Assembly: GCA_022836915.1 (NCBI GenBank)
Contig: CP094668.1
Coordinates: forward strand, 2,604,001-2,668,000
Source: Paenibacillus sp. OVF10
Lineage (GTDB): Bacteria > Bacillota > Bacilli > Paenibacillales > Paenibacillaceae
Reading direction: 5' to 3'
Length of the DNA: 64,000 nt
Shown here: piece by piece, positions 46,466-56,556 of the stretch
Numbering within the stretch: position 1 is the first letter of the stretch
How the letters are laid out: each line of letters opens with the position of its first letter
Made by a program: the position numbers and the translations under genes
The notes under the pieces: generated by a model
Told to the model about the DNA's origin: nothing
Seen by the model: the letters and a program-made list of their open reading frames with translations, nothing else
The model's database searches: none

Positions 46466-46870
46466 CTAGTTAAGAGCGTTCACGTATTTTGGTGCTATAG
46501 GGGTGAGGGATACATACATGCTGGTAAACTTAATAGGTAGCAGAAATAATCTGCGTTTAAACAGACAATACCACGGTTTAAAGGACAGACCCGTTGTAGG
46601 GATTCGCAGCATCAATAACAATGCGAGGACAAGAAAGACAGGCTTATTATGCGTAACCGCAATCAGCTTGGACATGACTTGTGGGTATTTGCGAATGACA
46701 GGTTTCTGCTGGGATTCGGGTATTTGCAACAGCACTTCTTTGTTGGAAGTTGCTTCTACAGACACCCCAACGGCAGATTCGGACTGCATCGGAATAGGGA
46801 AGCACAAGGCTTGGAAAACGCACAAAATGATAATGATAGTATAGTGGAGTATTCTAGGTTGTTGTCTCAT
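46466..46870 (-). CDS. Hypothetical membrane protein
   Basis: 134 residues from ATG 46870, after AAAGGAGGAAG. N-terminal hydrophobic segment (residues 8-26, HYTIIIILCVFQALCF), then a polar extracytoplasmic-like stretch, a second membrane helix (about 73-90, KPVFLVLALLLMLRI) and a basic hydrophobic tail. I recognise no family. A perfect palindrome (46901-46919) sits about 30 bases upstream of the start. The strong RBS supports expression. Confidence 0.5.
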   Translation of the reverse strand: MRQQPRILHYTIIIILCVFQALCFPIPMQSESAVGVSVEATSNKEVLLQIPESQQKPVIRKYPQVMSKLIAVTHNKPVFLVLALLLMLRIPTTGLSFKPWYCLFKRRLFLLPIKFTSMYVSLTPIAPKYVNALN

Positions 46871-46900
46871 TTTGGCTTCCTCCTTTTCCGTGAAACATAC

Positions 46901-46919
46901 TGTTATTAAAATAATAACA
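46901..46919. promoter_or_regulatory. Perfect palindrome in the divergent promoter region
   Basis: TGTTATTA-AAA-TAATAACA, 8-bp arms, between the hypothetical membrane gene and ytxC. It looks like an operator for a dimeric repressor; the regulator is unknown. Confidence 0.5.
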
Positions 46920-47049
46920 CATTTTTGTCTTAACTCCAAACCTCTTCATAATATACTGAGAAATCATGACACGCTTTCCATCAATCCGCTTCGTATATCC
47001 CTATCGGCCTTGCCATATACTTTGAACAGGAAGGAAAGGAGTGATTCTT

Positions 47050-47993
47050 GTGGAACTGTTTGCTGTATGGACCGATGTATCAGGGCAAGAGGAAGCGGAT
47101 CAATTTTATCGTTGTGTCAAGGAGAAAACCAAAGGTTTACATATAAGTAAAAGAGGATTCCGGCTCACCTTCAAACATAATGATGGAAGAGCAACCTGGG
47201 TGTGCAGAGGGAATGAGAATCACGAAGACTTCCAGCAATGGCTTCCCGGATTAGTGATCTGCTCTCCCTTGGACTCGCCGACTTCATTATGGAGACACAA
47301 GAACGGAGCATGGTGGAGGATATGATCGCCAAGGCGTGTTCTGTTATGGATGAGCATGAGGTGGAAAAGGTCAATCGAATCTGCATGCCACTTCTATTAA
47401 ATGGTGATCTGGATCAGCCCGGACTTCGAGAGCGCCGCCGTACTACGTTAGCCAGTGGACTACGGCAGGATCTGGAGGATGTTCACTTTTTTCACCTTGA
47501 AGGTATTATCAACTTCCGCATACGGCCATATAAGCAGGAGCTTCAGGAATTAGTGGAGTATGCGCTGGATGAGTTCTGGATGGATCGGCAGTATGAAGAG
47601 TTTATGGGGCTGTTAAAATATTTTGTGTTTTTTCAAGAAGCCAAAGTACCTCTGGTTCATCTTGTACACAAGGGAATGCATGAATTTCAGGTCCTGGATG
47701 CTGGACTTAATCTGTTACCCGTGCAAAAGGATGAACAGGTCGTTGTGGAAATGCCGGGTCTGGAACTGGAGATGGATATCGAAGATATGATTGTAAGTAC
47801 ACTCATCTCCATCTCTCCTGAGAAGGTCATGCTCCATACACGCACCCCGGATCTGCCAATCATCTCGACCATATGCCAGATCTTTGAAGACAAAGTGCAA
47901 ATATGTCATCATTGCCCGGAATGCGAAGTGCTGCGCTCAGGATTGTTGACAGGTCTTGACGCAAGTGATCTCGGCAATTATAATAACTGTTGA
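47050..47993 (+). CDS. ytxC: Putative sporulation protein YtxC (frameshifted)
   Basis: About 314 residues from GTG 47050, eight bases after AGGAG. YtxC-like: ELFAVWTDVSGQEEADQFY at the N-terminus, then DLLSLGLADFIMETQERSMV, FRIRPYKQELQELVEYALDE, and a C-terminal half ending with clustered cysteines (CHHCPECEVLRSG). AA at 47237-47238 lacks one A; repair gives FQQMASRISDLLSLG. In bacilli this family is linked to sporulation but its action is unknown. It precedes the thrS T-box. Confidence 0.8.
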
Positions 47994-48031
47994 TCCATGA
48001 ATTTTTCATGTGAACCATTGAACCAAAAGCG

Positions 48032-48060
48032 TTGACAAAGACAACAACCACACGCAAGAT
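48032..48060 (+). promoter_or_regulatory. Promoter of the thrS leader
   Basis: Consensus TTGACA (48032-48037), 17 bases, CAAGAT (48055-48060). Confidence 0.55.
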
Positions 48061-48065
48061 CGGTG

Positions 48066-48316
48066 CAGAGAGAGGAACCTAGGCTGAAATTTCCTCCGGA
48101 TATCACGTATGGTTTACCCCTTTGTAGCTGCAATTTTGAAAGTGGAGTTAGCATATCGCCTTTATTGGGGATTATCCGCGAGTAAGGATCTGCCGGGTCA
48201 TGCCCGTTATCGTCATGCCAATGAGGGCTGTATTTCCGAATATGGATGAATCAGCTGAATTAGGGTGGAACCACGAGTATATATCACTCGTCCCTTTGCC
48301 GGGACGGGTGTTTTTT
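48066..48316 (+). promoter_or_regulatory. T-box riboswitch controlling thrS
   Basis: The T-box motif AGGGTGGAACCACG lies at 48262-48275, followed by the terminator CACTCGTCCC/GGGACGGGTG with T6 (48285-48316). An ACC triplet in GGTTTACCCC (near 48115) is the candidate threonine specifier. The leader is about 250 nt, shorter than that of pheST. Confidence 0.9.
48285..48316 (+). terminator. Conditional terminator of the thrS T-box
   Basis: Ten-pair stem CACTCGTCCC/GGGACGGGTG with loop TTTGCC and T6. Confidence 0.9.
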
Positions 48317-48408
48317 GCGTTCCTTTGCAAAATGACTGGAATAGCAATAGATAATCAGTCCATAAATATCTGGACACGAAGGTTACATTAACAGGAGGAA
48401 TGAGACAA

Positions 48409-50346
48409 ATGGCAGTGAACATTAAACTACCGGATGGTTCGGTACGTGAGTACGCGGATGGCAGCACCATTGAGGACGTAGCCGCTTCGATTAGCAGCGG
48501 ATTGCGCAAAAATGCCGTAGCCGGCAAGCTGGATGGTATCGTGGTGGACTTGTCCACAACACTTCATGAGGGAGCATTGGTGGAGATCGTAACTCTGGAT
48601 TCACCAGAAGGACTTGAAGTGATGCGTCATAGTACAGCTCACTTGATGGCTCAAGCAGTGAAACGTTTATATGGTAACAAAGAGGTACGTCTCGGTATCG
48701 GCCCTGTCATCGAAGATGGTTTCTACTATGATATGGACCTCGAACATGCGCTCAATCCTGAAGATCTGCAAAAGATCGAGAAGGAAATGGAACGTATTGT
48801 GAACGAGAACTTGCCAATTGTACGTAAGGAAGTTAGCCGCGAGGACGCGATCAAAACGTTCGAAGAAGTAGGCGATCCTTACAAACTTGAGTTGATTCGT
48901 GACTTGCCGGAAGACAGTGTAATCACCATTTATGAGCAAGGTGAATTCTTCGACTTGTGTCGTGGTCCTCACGTACCATCGACTAGCAAAATCAAAGTGT
49001 TCAAATTGATGAATGTCGCTGGTGCTTACTGGCGTGGAGATAGCAAAAACAAAATGCTTCAACGTATATATGGTACGGCTTTTGTGAAAAAAGCACAGCT
49101 GGACGAGCATCTGCACTTCCTTGAAGAAGCTCGCAAACGCGATCACCGCAAGTTGGGTAAAGAGCTGGAAATGTTCACATTCTCCCAACTGGTCGGTCAA
49201 GGTCTGCCAATCTGGTTGCCTAACGGTGCGAAGCTGCGCCGCACTCTGGAGCGTTATATTGTGGATCTGGAAGAAAGCCTGGGATACCAACATGTATACA
49301 CACCGGTTCTGGGTAACGTGGAATTGTACAAAACATCTGGACACTGGGAGCACTACCAGGAAGATATGTTCCCGAAAATGGTTATGGATAATGAGGAACT
49401 TGTTCTCCGTCCAATGAACTGTCCTCACCATATGATGGTGTACAAGTCCAGTATGCACAGCTACCGTGATCTGCCAATCCGGATTGCCGAGCTTGGAATG
49501 ATGCACCGTTATGAAATGTCGGGGGCATTAACAGGTCTGCACCGTGTACGTGCAATGACACTGAATGACTCACACATTTTTGCACGCCCGGATCAGATCA
49601 AAGAAGAGTTTGCTCGTGTTATCGAGTTGATTCAAACCGTGTACAAGGATTTCGGTATTAACGAATACCGTTTCCGTCTGTCCTATCGTGATCCGAAGGA
49701 TACCGAGAAATACTTCCAGAACGACGAGATGTGGGAAATGTCCCAACGCATGCTGCGTGAAGTTGTGGAAGAGCTTGACCTTCCATTCTATGAAGCAGAA
49801 GGTGAAGCGGCGTTCTACGGTCCGAAGCTGGATGTTCAGATCAAAACAGCCCTGGGCAAAGAAGAGACATTGTCTACGGTTCAACTGGACTTCCTGTTGC
49901 CTGAGCGCTTTGAACTTGAATATGTGGGAGATGACGGACAGAAACATCGTCCGGTTGTTATTCACCGCGGTGTAATTAGTACAATGGAACGTTTCACAGC
50001 ATTCTTGCTGGAGAACTTTGCAGGAGCTTTCCCGCTGTGGTTGTCTCCGGTTCAGGCAAAAGTAATCCCGGTATCCGGAAACTTCGACGATTATGCGCGT
50101 GAAGTGGAAGCGAAGCTGAAACGTGCGGGAATCTCTGCTGAAGCCGATCTGCGGAATGAGAAGCTTGGATATAAAATCCGTGAGGCGCAGCTTGAGAAAA
50201 TGCCTTATATGTTTGTTGTTGGTGAGAATGAGCGCAATGCAGAAGCAGTATCTGTGCGTAAGCGTGGAGAAGGCGATCTGGGCATGAAACCGGTCGATGA
50301 AATTATCGCTCAATTGAAAGAAGAAATTGCAACACGTTTGGTATAA
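48409..50346 (+). CDS. thrS: Threonyl-tRNA synthetase
   Basis: 645 residues from ATG 48409, ten bases after AGGAGG; an ATG at 48400 is too near the RBS. Domain order: TGS (about 1-62, [14 protein letters not shown]), an editing N2 domain with [16 protein letters not shown], the class II core with zinc ligands in [14 protein letters not shown], the motif 2 area [16 protein letters not shown], motif 3 [15 protein letters not shown], and an anticodon-binding domain (about 535-645). Intact frame. Confidence 0.97.
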   Translation: MAVNIKLPDGSVREYADGSTIEDVAASISSGLRKNAVAGKLDGIVVDLSTTLHEGALVEIVTLDSPEGLEVMRHSTAHLMAQAVKRLYGNKEVRLGIGPVIEDGFYYDMDLEHALNPEDLQKIEKEMERIVNENLPIVRKEVSREDAIKTFEEVGDPYKLELIRDLPEDSVITIYEQGEFFDLCRGPHVPSTSKIKVFKLMNVAGAYWRGDSKNKMLQRIYGTAFVKKAQLDEHLHFLEEARKRDHRKLGKELEMFTFSQLVGQGLPIWLPNGAKLRRTLERYIVDLEESLGYQHVYTPVLGNVELYKTSGHWEHYQEDMFPKMVMDNEELVLRPMNCPHHMMVYKSSMHSYRDLPIRIAELGMMHRYEMSGALTGLHRVRAMTLNDSHIFARPDQIKEEFARVIELIQTVYKDFGINEYRFRLSYRDPKDTEKYFQNDEMWEMSQRMLREVVEELDLPFYEAEGEAAFYGPKLDVQIKTALGKEETLSTVQLDFLLPERFELEYVGDDGQKHRPVVIHRGVISTMERFTAFLLENFAGAFPLWLSPVQAKVIPVSGNFDDYAREVEAKLKRAGISAEADLRNEKLGYKIREAQLEKMPYMFVVGENERNAEAVSVRKRGEGDLGMKPVDEIIAQLKEEIATRLV

Positions 50347-50401
50347 ATGAACAAATGATCTATCAGATAACCAGTGCATAAGTTGCGCTGATCACTTGCA
50401 T

Positions 50402-50449
50402 AACGCCTGGATAACATGGGATTGACCTATGTTATTCAGGCGTTTTTTC
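50402..50449 (+). terminator. Terminator after thrS
   Basis: Sixteen-base arms starting AACGCCTG and ending CAGGCGTT, with inner ATAACAT/ATGTTAT, then T6. Confidence 0.9.
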
Positions 50450-50520
50450 GTAGTGTTTGCAGTAAAAGTATAGATTAATTGCTTTTTGGAAAACCTTTGC
50501 AGTGAGGGGGAGGTTATACA

Positions 50521-51312
50521 ATGAAAAAGCAATTCTCAATTCAAAAGAAACATATACGGGGTTTATTGGTTGGCTGTGTGATATTCGCCGGGATGATGAT
50601 TAACCTGAATCAGGCGGATGCCTATACATTTGAAGAGGAAAGTACAGTACTGCATGTCGAGAGTCAGAGCAGCAGCAGTGAAGGTCCGATTATTGAAACT
50701 TCGAGCCAGTCTGATCAAGAATTTCCAGAACAGGTCAGCCATCAATACAGCGATGAGGCCCAGCTGACCACCATGGTGTATATGGCTTTATTGTGGTCAC
50801 CACAACCAATGGTCATTCCAAGACCTGAGCTTCCAGAAAAACAAGTGGCGGATCCGTCTATGCCGGTGCTTGCTCCGCGTTCAGAACAAATCCTGGGTAC
50901 ACAAAAGGTTACAGCAACGGGATATACGGCAGGAGTGGAGTCTACAGGAAAAGGGCCTAAACATCCTCAATACGGAATTACGTATTCCGGTGTCAAAGTA
51001 CGTCGTGATAAAGAAACAGTTTCCACGATTGCAGCTGATCCAAAATTGTTCCCGATGGGTTCCATTCTGTATATTCCGGGTTATGGATACGGTATTGTTG
51101 CAGATACTGGTTCGGCGATCAAAGGTAATAAAATCGATCTGTATTTCCCGACAACCAAGCAAGTGTACAAAGAGTGGGGCAAAAAGGATGTGGAGGTACA
51201 GGTGATCAGGCAAGGCGCTGGAAAGTGTACAGAAAAGATGCTCAGCGAGTTGGCCGATGCGATCGATGTGTACAAATCTGTACCGGATTCCTGGCTGGAC
51301 AAGGCCATTTAA
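50521..51312 (+). CDS. Secreted 3D-domain protein (lytic transglycosylase-like fold)
   Basis: 263 residues. Signal peptide or anchor at residues 14-34 ([20 protein letters not shown]), a Ser/Gln-rich linker of about 95 residues, then a C-terminal 3D domain: [55 protein letters not shown]. The conserved aspartates are in ADPKL, VADTG and KIDLY. Relatives (YuiC, YocH) are muralytic or stationary-phase survival proteins. ATG after GAGGGGGAGG. Confidence 0.85.
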   Translation: MKKQFSIQKKHIRGLLVGCVIFAGMMINLNQADAYTFEEESTVLHVESQSSSSEGPIIETSSQSDQEFPEQVSHQYSDEAQLTTMVYMALLWSPQPMVIPRPELPEKQVADPSMPVLAPRSEQILGTQKVTATGYTAGVESTGKGPKHPQYGITYSGVKVRRDKETVSTIAADPKLFPMGSILYIPGYGYGIVADTGSAIKGNKIDLYFPTTKQVYKEWGKKDVEVQVIRQGAGKCTEKMLSELADAIDVYKSVPDSWLDKAI

Positions 51313-51423
51313 TTTCACATGTGAACATGAATAACAGAAGTGCTCTCTCCACATAATATTGACTGGGGACGAACCCCGCGGTGCAGCAATGCATCGTAAA
51401 TATGAAGAGAGAGGTGATTCGTT

Positions 51424-51639
51424 GTGGCTAAGAAATCACAAGGGTACCAAACGCCAAACGAGAAGTACAATGCAGAGTTTGGAGAAGAGAATGCAGCAGC
51501 AAAAGTGAAGCAATCCGCTCAAAACAAAGTACAAGATAATTTCCAAACACCTGATGAAAAATACAATGCCGAGTTCGGTGTAGAAAACACAGGCCAAACT
51601 GGCCAAGGTCAAGGCAAAGCATCAAAATACAAAAAATAA
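51424..51639 (+). CDS. sspE: Gamma-type small acid-soluble spore protein
   Basis: 71 residues from GTG 51424, with a clear GAGAGGTGA RBS. A duplicated segment, TPNEKYNAEFGEEN and TPDEKYNAEFGVEN, with Gln- and Lys-rich surroundings is the gamma-SASP pattern. Such proteins are an amino-acid store in the spore core, cut by the GPR protease within the repeated units. Followed by a terminator. Confidence 0.85.
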   Translation: MAKKSQGYQTPNEKYNAEFGEENAAAKVKQSAQNKVQDNFQTPDEKYNAEFGVENTGQTGQGQGKASKYKK

Positions 51640-51670
51640 TTGAAGATTCATTAATCTAATGATGATTCAG

Positions 51671-51700
51671 CACCCTGGAGCAGCAGCTCCGGGGTGTTTT
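51671..51700 (+). terminator. Terminator after the SASP gene
   Basis: Ten-pair stem CACCCTGGAG/CTCCGGGGTG, loop CAGCAG, TTTT tail. Confidence 0.85.
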
Positions 51701-51733
51701 ACATATGCGAAGTTTTTTACATTAATATCCTCC

Positions 51734-51757
51734 CATCTCAGTCTCGAGACCGAGATG
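51734..51757. promoter_or_regulatory. 24-bp near-perfect palindrome upstream of liaF
   Basis: CATCTCAGTCTC / GAGACCGAGATG; eleven of twelve symmetric pairs match. Located 32 bases upstream of the candidate -35, a typical activator position. Candidate operator for the LuxR-type regulator encoded by the same operon. Confidence 0.5.
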
Positions 51758-51788
51758 AATTCCATCTGCCGCCGCTGTTCTCATTGTC

Positions 51789-51817
51789 TTGTCTGAGTTA
51801 CACTGGATACATAATAC
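51789..51817 (+). promoter_or_regulatory. Candidate promoter of the lia operon
   Basis: TTGTCT (51789-51794), 17 bases, TAATAC (51812-51817). It would leave a very short leader before the RBS at about 51822. Confidence 0.4.
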
Positions 51818-51837
51818 AGACAAAGGAGACATGAGCG

Positions 51838-52865
51838 ATGAAACGATCGACGCGTGACCGCTGGTGGGTTGGCATACCTCTTATTGCTATTGGTGCGATG
51901 ATCTTGTTCAGACAATTGGGATATGACATTGATGTAGGATATATTTTCAGAACATATTGGCCGTTATTTCTAATCTGGTGGGGGTCAAAGGAATCTCCGA
52001 GATTCGTCGAAACGGGGGTTACGCCTTTATTGGACCGGTAATTGTACTGGCGATTGGTGGTTACTTTCTTGCCCGTAACCTGGGATGGATTGATTACTCC
52101 ATGGGTGAGTTCATCCGTTATCTGATTCCGGTTATGCTGATTGGCGGAGGATTGTTTGTACTGATCGGGCCACGACGTCGTGATCGGAAACATCATGACA
52201 AGATGCAGCCACCTCCCGCACCTGAGCAACCCTATAAACCGTTGGCTCCGGAGGATCTGGAGATGCCGTCGTCGTTTGACGAACAATTCGAGAAAACATT
52301 TGGCAAACCAAAACAGGAACAGAAGAACGATCCACATGGCCCTCATTTCACAGGATCAACGGATTCATCATCACAAGGGCATCAATATAAGAAGAAACAT
52401 CAATCGTATAACTCTAACGATACCGGATATGGAGAACATTATGGTGATGGCTACGGAAATGGTTATGGGGATTATGGCAGTGGCAATACCATTAACAAAT
52501 CGGCGTTCATCGGTGATCTGTACATGGGGCAGGAAGTGTTCTCGTTGAAACCAATGAACATCTCGGCTTTTATCGGAGATACTGTAATTGATTTGACCAA
52601 GGCACAGATTCCTTATGGGGAGACGAAGATTGTCATTTCTTCATTTATTGGGGATGTGAAAGTATTTGTACCGGAAGATATGGATTTGGGTGTGACGGTG
52701 ACGACAAATTCCTTCATTGGAGATATGTCACTGTTGAACCAGAAACGCGGCGGATTCCTGAGTAGTGCTCAAGCTGAAACTGCTCATTACCATGAAGCAA
52801 GCAAAAAGGTACGGATTATCGTAAGTGTGTTTATCGGAGACGTCAAAGTGAATAAGGTGGGTTAA
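51838..52865 (+). CDS. liaF: LiaF-like membrane regulator (frameshifted)
   Basis: About 342 residues. Four hydrophobic N-terminal helices (IPLIAIGAMILFRQLGY, YWPLFLIWWGVKG, FIGPVIVLAIGGYFLARN, YLIPVMLIGGGLFVLIG) and a long polar linker rich in His, Gln, Tyr and Gly are followed by a beta-rich C-terminal domain. That domain repeats SAFIGD, SSFIGDVKVFVPE and SVFIGDVKV, as in LiaF, the inhibitor of LiaS. The G5 run 51980-51984 lacks one G. ATG 51838 follows AAAGGAG. First of three genes with liaS and liaR. Confidence 0.85.
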
Positions 52866-52868
52866 CGC

Positions 52869-53891
52869 ATGATTCAAACAATTCTCAAGGCCAATAAATG
52901 GGAACTGATGATGTATTTTGCGCTAACCGGTCTGATTACGCTGGGCGGCTTCTATCTATTGTATGGAGAGGTGTTGATGGGGGCTGGTCGTCAGCGGGCA
53001 TGGACCTATGTTGCCGTTGTTGTGCTGGCCACCGTTATCACCGGATATATCGCTGCATTACGGCTTCAGCGTAAGATCGACCTGCTAGATCTCAACATGT
53101 TGAAAGTTTCCAAGGGTAATCTGGCGGTGCGAATGCCTGAAGCGGATGACGCTTCGTTTGGTCGTGTCTATCAGGAGTTCAATGTCATGATGGATTCGAT
53201 TGAGAAAAATGAGACTGCTTCAGCGCCTCGGTGAGCAGGAAGTCATTGAGAAGGAGCAAGCCTCGGAGCGGGCTGTGCTTGAAGAGCGCAAACGAATGGC
53301 AAGGGACCTCCATGACACGGTTAGCCAGCAGCTGTTTGCCATGCATATGTCGGCTTCGTCCTTACCTCGTCTGCTGGAGATGAATCCTGAACATGGCGGT
53401 AAAGTACTGGACCAGTTAATCCAGATGTCACATATTGCACAGCGTCAGATGCGAGGACTGATTGCCCAACTTCGACCGGTGGAGCTGGAAGGGCGTGATC
53501 TCACCGCAGCACTGGATAGTTGGTTTCCTGATTATTGCAGGCAGAATGGTCTTAAAGGTGTGAAAGAGCTGGAACTGGATGGCGGAATCTCGGATGCCAT
53601 TGAGCACCAGCTGTTTCTTGTTATTCAGGAGGCGGTTGCCAATGTTGTGAAGCATGCAGAGGCGGGAGTGGTTAGTCTGTCCATACGGGAGAGTGAACAT
53701 CAGATCAGCATGAGCATCAGCGATGATGGTCAGGGATTTTTGCAGCAAGCGGAGCGTCCGGGTTCATACGGGTTATCTACCATGCGTGAACGGGCGGAGA
53801 AGCTCGGGGGCAAGTTCAGATTATATCAAAGCCGGGAGCGGGAACAACGGTACGGGTATTGATCCCGAAATTTCCGAAAGTTTCTGAATGA
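52869..53891 (+). CDS. liaS: LiaS-like sensor histidine kinase (two frameshifts)
   Basis: About 340 residues. Two membrane helices (17-33, 44-66) with a tiny extracytoplasmic loop, the mark of intramembrane-sensing kinases, then HAMP, HisKA_3 with RKRMARDLHDTVSQQLFAM, and HATPase (VIQEAVANVVKHAEA, SISDDGQGF, GLSTMRERAEKLGG). The A5 run 53205-53209 has one A too many (removal gives SIEKMRLLQRL). One base is missing near 53818-53822 (repair gives ISKPGAGTTVRVLIPKFP). The repaired stop at 53889-53891 lies 17 bases before liaR. Confidence 0.85.
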
Positions 53892-53908
53892 ACCAGAGGG
53901 GAGACGGA

Positions 53909-54571
53909 ATGAGTGGGAAAGTAAACGTAATGATTGTGGATGACCATGATATGGTGCGCATGGGGTTGAAAACGTATCTGATGCTGGAACCTACTTTTCA
54001 TGTGATGGGAGAAGCGGGCCACGGGCAGGATGCGCTTGATCAGTTGCGTAAGTTAAATGATAGCGAAATGCCGGACCTGATCTTGATGGACCTGATGATG
54101 CCGGTAATGAATGGCGCTGAAGCAACAAAAGCCATCATGACTGAATTTCCAGGGATGAAAATTGTGATGCTCACGAGTTTCCTGGAGGATGATCTGGTTG
54201 TGCAAGCAATTGAAGCGGGTGCGGTAAGTTATGTACTGAAGACAGTCTCTGCTGAAGAACTGATCTATGCTCTTCAAGGGGCCTATAGAGGCATGCCTGT
54301 TATGACAGGTGATGTGTCGCAGGCGTTAACCCGGGGAATCAGACAACGTACAGCTAGAGAGAGTGAATCGGGTCTGACTGAACGGGAGAAGGAAGTGCTG
54401 CTACTTATTGCAGAGGGAAAAACCAACAAAGATATCGGAGAAGAATTACATATCAGTATCAAAACCGTCAAAACACATGTGAGTAACCTGCTGATGAAAT
54501 GTGAGATGGACGATCGTACACAATTGGCCATCTATGCGCATCGTCAGGGTTGGGTGAAAACGAAAGGGTAA
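53909..54571 (+). CDS. liaR: LiaR-like response regulator (NarL/LuxR type)
   Basis: 220 residues from ATG 53909 after GGGGAG; an earlier ATG at 53888 overlaps the liaS end. Receiver domain with acidic pocket VDDHD, phospho-acceptor in LILMDLMMP and Lys in VSYVLKTVS; the C-terminal LuxR helix-turn-helix is GLTEREKEVLLLIAEGKTNK and GEELHISIKTVKTHVSNLL. Controls the cell-envelope stress response with LiaFS in bacilli. Intact frame. Confidence 0.92.
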   Translation: MSGKVNVMIVDDHDMVRMGLKTYLMLEPTFHVMGEAGHGQDALDQLRKLNDSEMPDLILMDLMMPVMNGAEATKAIMTEFPGMKIVMLTSFLEDDLVVQAIEAGAVSYVLKTVSAEELIYALQGAYRGMPVMTGDVSQALTRGIRQRTARESESGLTEREKEVLLLIAEGKTNKDIGEELHISIKTVKTHVSNLLMKCEMDDRTQLAIYAHRQGWVKTKG

Positions 54572-54719
54572 AATGCTGTCATGACAGGGAAAAGAGTCTA
54601 TTCTTACGTGCTTTTATCTCCTTTTTAATTGTTTTTAAGGTACGGTTAAGGTTTAAAGTACAAAATAAGGACAGTTAAAGAATATCTCTTGGGAATAAGA
54701 GATTGGGAGGTAGAGAGGC

Positions 54720-56384
54720 ATGGACGAACGCAACTATAGATCGAACCGTCAAGACGAGGAAAACGAAACCAAACAAACGGAGAACCGCAATTCTTCCGGA
54801 ACGGACGAATCCTCCTATTATTATTCTTATGGACCTTTTCAGTCCGTGAATCAGGAAGATACAGCAAATCACATGGGAAGCAATAATCAGCGTGAAGAAG
54901 GGAATGTAGAGATTACAAAACCTGATCCGGTGAGACCCGTACCTACTTACTATAATAGTGAATCATCTGAACAAGCGAAAAGATCATCAGGAGGCGGCGG
55001 AAACGGCTCAGGTAACGGTGGAGATCAAGGGAATGGCGGCAAAGGCAACTGGAACTATAATAACCGCAAGCCGCGTTCTTCCGTAAGATCACTTCTATTT
55101 TCCTTTATTGCCGGTATGCTGGTCATCACCGTTCTCATGTACACAGCTGACAGAACAAACATGTTCACACCGGAGACGGCACTTACGAACACTGACAATC
55201 AAAGTTCAGGACAGGAAGCGTCCACAAACACAGGCGGAGGCAACAATGTGACAGCGTCGTTACTGCCAACAGGCAAAGAAGATGTGTCTTCCGTAGTAAC
55301 AAGTACAAGTCCGGCTGTCGTCAAAATCGAAACACTCGCGAAGCAGTCCTCACGTACAGGATTGGGTCAGGGTGGATCAAATACAAGTGATCCGTTGTAC
55401 CAATATTTCTTTGGTAATGGCGGCGGAACGGAAGGCAATCAAGGCCAAAGCCAGCAACCACAAAGCAGTAATCAGCTTGTGCCTATGGGCATTGGTTCCG
55501 GGTTCATTTTTGACAAAGAAGGATATATCCTGACGAATCAACACGTTGTTCAGGGTGCAGACGTAATACAGGTAACCCTGGAGAACAACAGCAAACCATA
55601 TGAAGCTAAACTGCTGGGAAGCAGCTTTGATCTGGATTTGGCTGTATTGAAAATTGAGAAAAACAGTGGTGACGATGCGTTCCCTGTAGCTCCACTGGGT
55701 GATTCCAATAGTACTCAAGTCGGTGAGTGGCTTGTAGCTATCGGTAACCCTGAAGGATTTGAACACACGGTTACAGCAGGTGTATTGAGTGCTAAAGAAC
55801 GTACGATCAGCATTCCAGATGAAGAAACAGGAAAAACACGTGAGTACAGCCATTTGCTGCAAACAGATGCTTCGATTAATCCGGGTAACTCCGGTGGTCC
55901 GTTGCTTAACCTGAATGGGGAAGTCATCGGAATGAACGTTGCAGTAAGCGCAGATGCACAAGGGATTGGTTTTGCGATCCCGTCGAGCGTCATCTCTGAA
56001 GCTGTTAAATATCTTAAAGAGAACAAAGAAGTTCCCAAAGAGCCAGTACCGTTTATCGGTGCATCTCTGATGGCTCTCACGCCTGAAGTTGCTAAACAAA
56101 TGGGAACAGATGTAACCGAAGGTTCTGTCGTAGCCAGCACGATCTTCCAATCACCGGCTTATCAAGCAGATCTTCGTGCATATGACATCATCACAGGTGC
56201 CAACGGAACGCCTTACGCGACAAGTCAAGATCTGATAGATTTTATCAAGAAACAGGAAATCGGCAGTGAAGTGACATTAAACGTGGTGCGTGACGGTAAG
56301 AAAATGGATCTGAAAATCAAAATCGGCAACAAAAATGATTTTGATACTTCACAAACAACAGGTACACAACAGCAACAACCATAA
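54720..56384 (+). CDS. htrA: HtrA-like membrane serine protease
   Basis: 554 residues, ATG after GGGAGGTAGAG. A polar cytoplasmic N-terminus of about 120 residues with a Gly-rich patch is followed by one membrane helix (about 122-143). Then comes an extracellular trypsin-like domain with His275 (TNQHVVQ), Asp306 (LDLAVLKIE) and Ser391 (GNSGGPLLN), and a C-terminal PDZ domain (GSVVASTIFQSPAYQADLRA, IGSEVTLNVVRDGK). Degrades or refolds misfolded exported proteins. It lies between LiaFSR and an OmpR-type two-component pair. Intact frame. Confidence 0.94.
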   Translation: MDERNYRSNRQDEENETKQTENRNSSGTDESSYYYSYGPFQSVNQEDTANHMGSNNQREEGNVEITKPDPVRPVPTYYNSESSEQAKRSSGGGGNGSGNGGDQGNGGKGNWNYNNRKPRSSVRSLLFSFIAGMLVITVLMYTADRTNMFTPETALTNTDNQSSGQEASTNTGGGNNVTASLLPTGKEDVSSVVTSTSPAVVKIETLAKQSSRTGLGQGGSNTSDPLYQYFFGNGGGTEGNQGQSQQPQSSNQLVPMGIGSGFIFDKEGYILTNQHVVQGADVIQVTLENNSKPYEAKLLGSSFDLDLAVLKIEKNSGDDAFPVAPLGDSNSTQVGEWLVAIGNPEGFEHTVTAGVLSAKERTISIPDEETGKTREYSHLLQTDASINPGNSGGPLLNLNGEVIGMNVAVSADAQGIGFAIPSSVISEAVKYLKENKEVPKEPVPFIGASLMALTPEVAKQMGTDVTEGSVVASTIFQSPAYQADLRAYDIITGANGTPYATSQDLIDFIKKQEIGSEVTLNVVRDGKKMDLKIKIGNKNDFDTSQTTGTQQQQP

Positions 56385-56405
56385 ATATCGGGTACGGATT
56401 GACAG

Positions 56406-56438
56406 AACGGAAGGGTTTGAAGGCCCTTCCGTTTTTTT
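56406..56438 (+). terminator. Terminator after htrA
   Basis: Perfect AACGGAAGGG/CCCTTCCGTT stem with T7. Confidence 0.95.
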
Positions 56439-56556
56439 GCCCTGATGGGGCAAGGTTCAATGGACTAGTACGGATTGGAGTCCGCCTACTTGAAGATGCA
56501 GATTGTGCTTCTGCCTGTTACAATGGGATAAAACGTTAGGATAAAGGAGAAAGACC

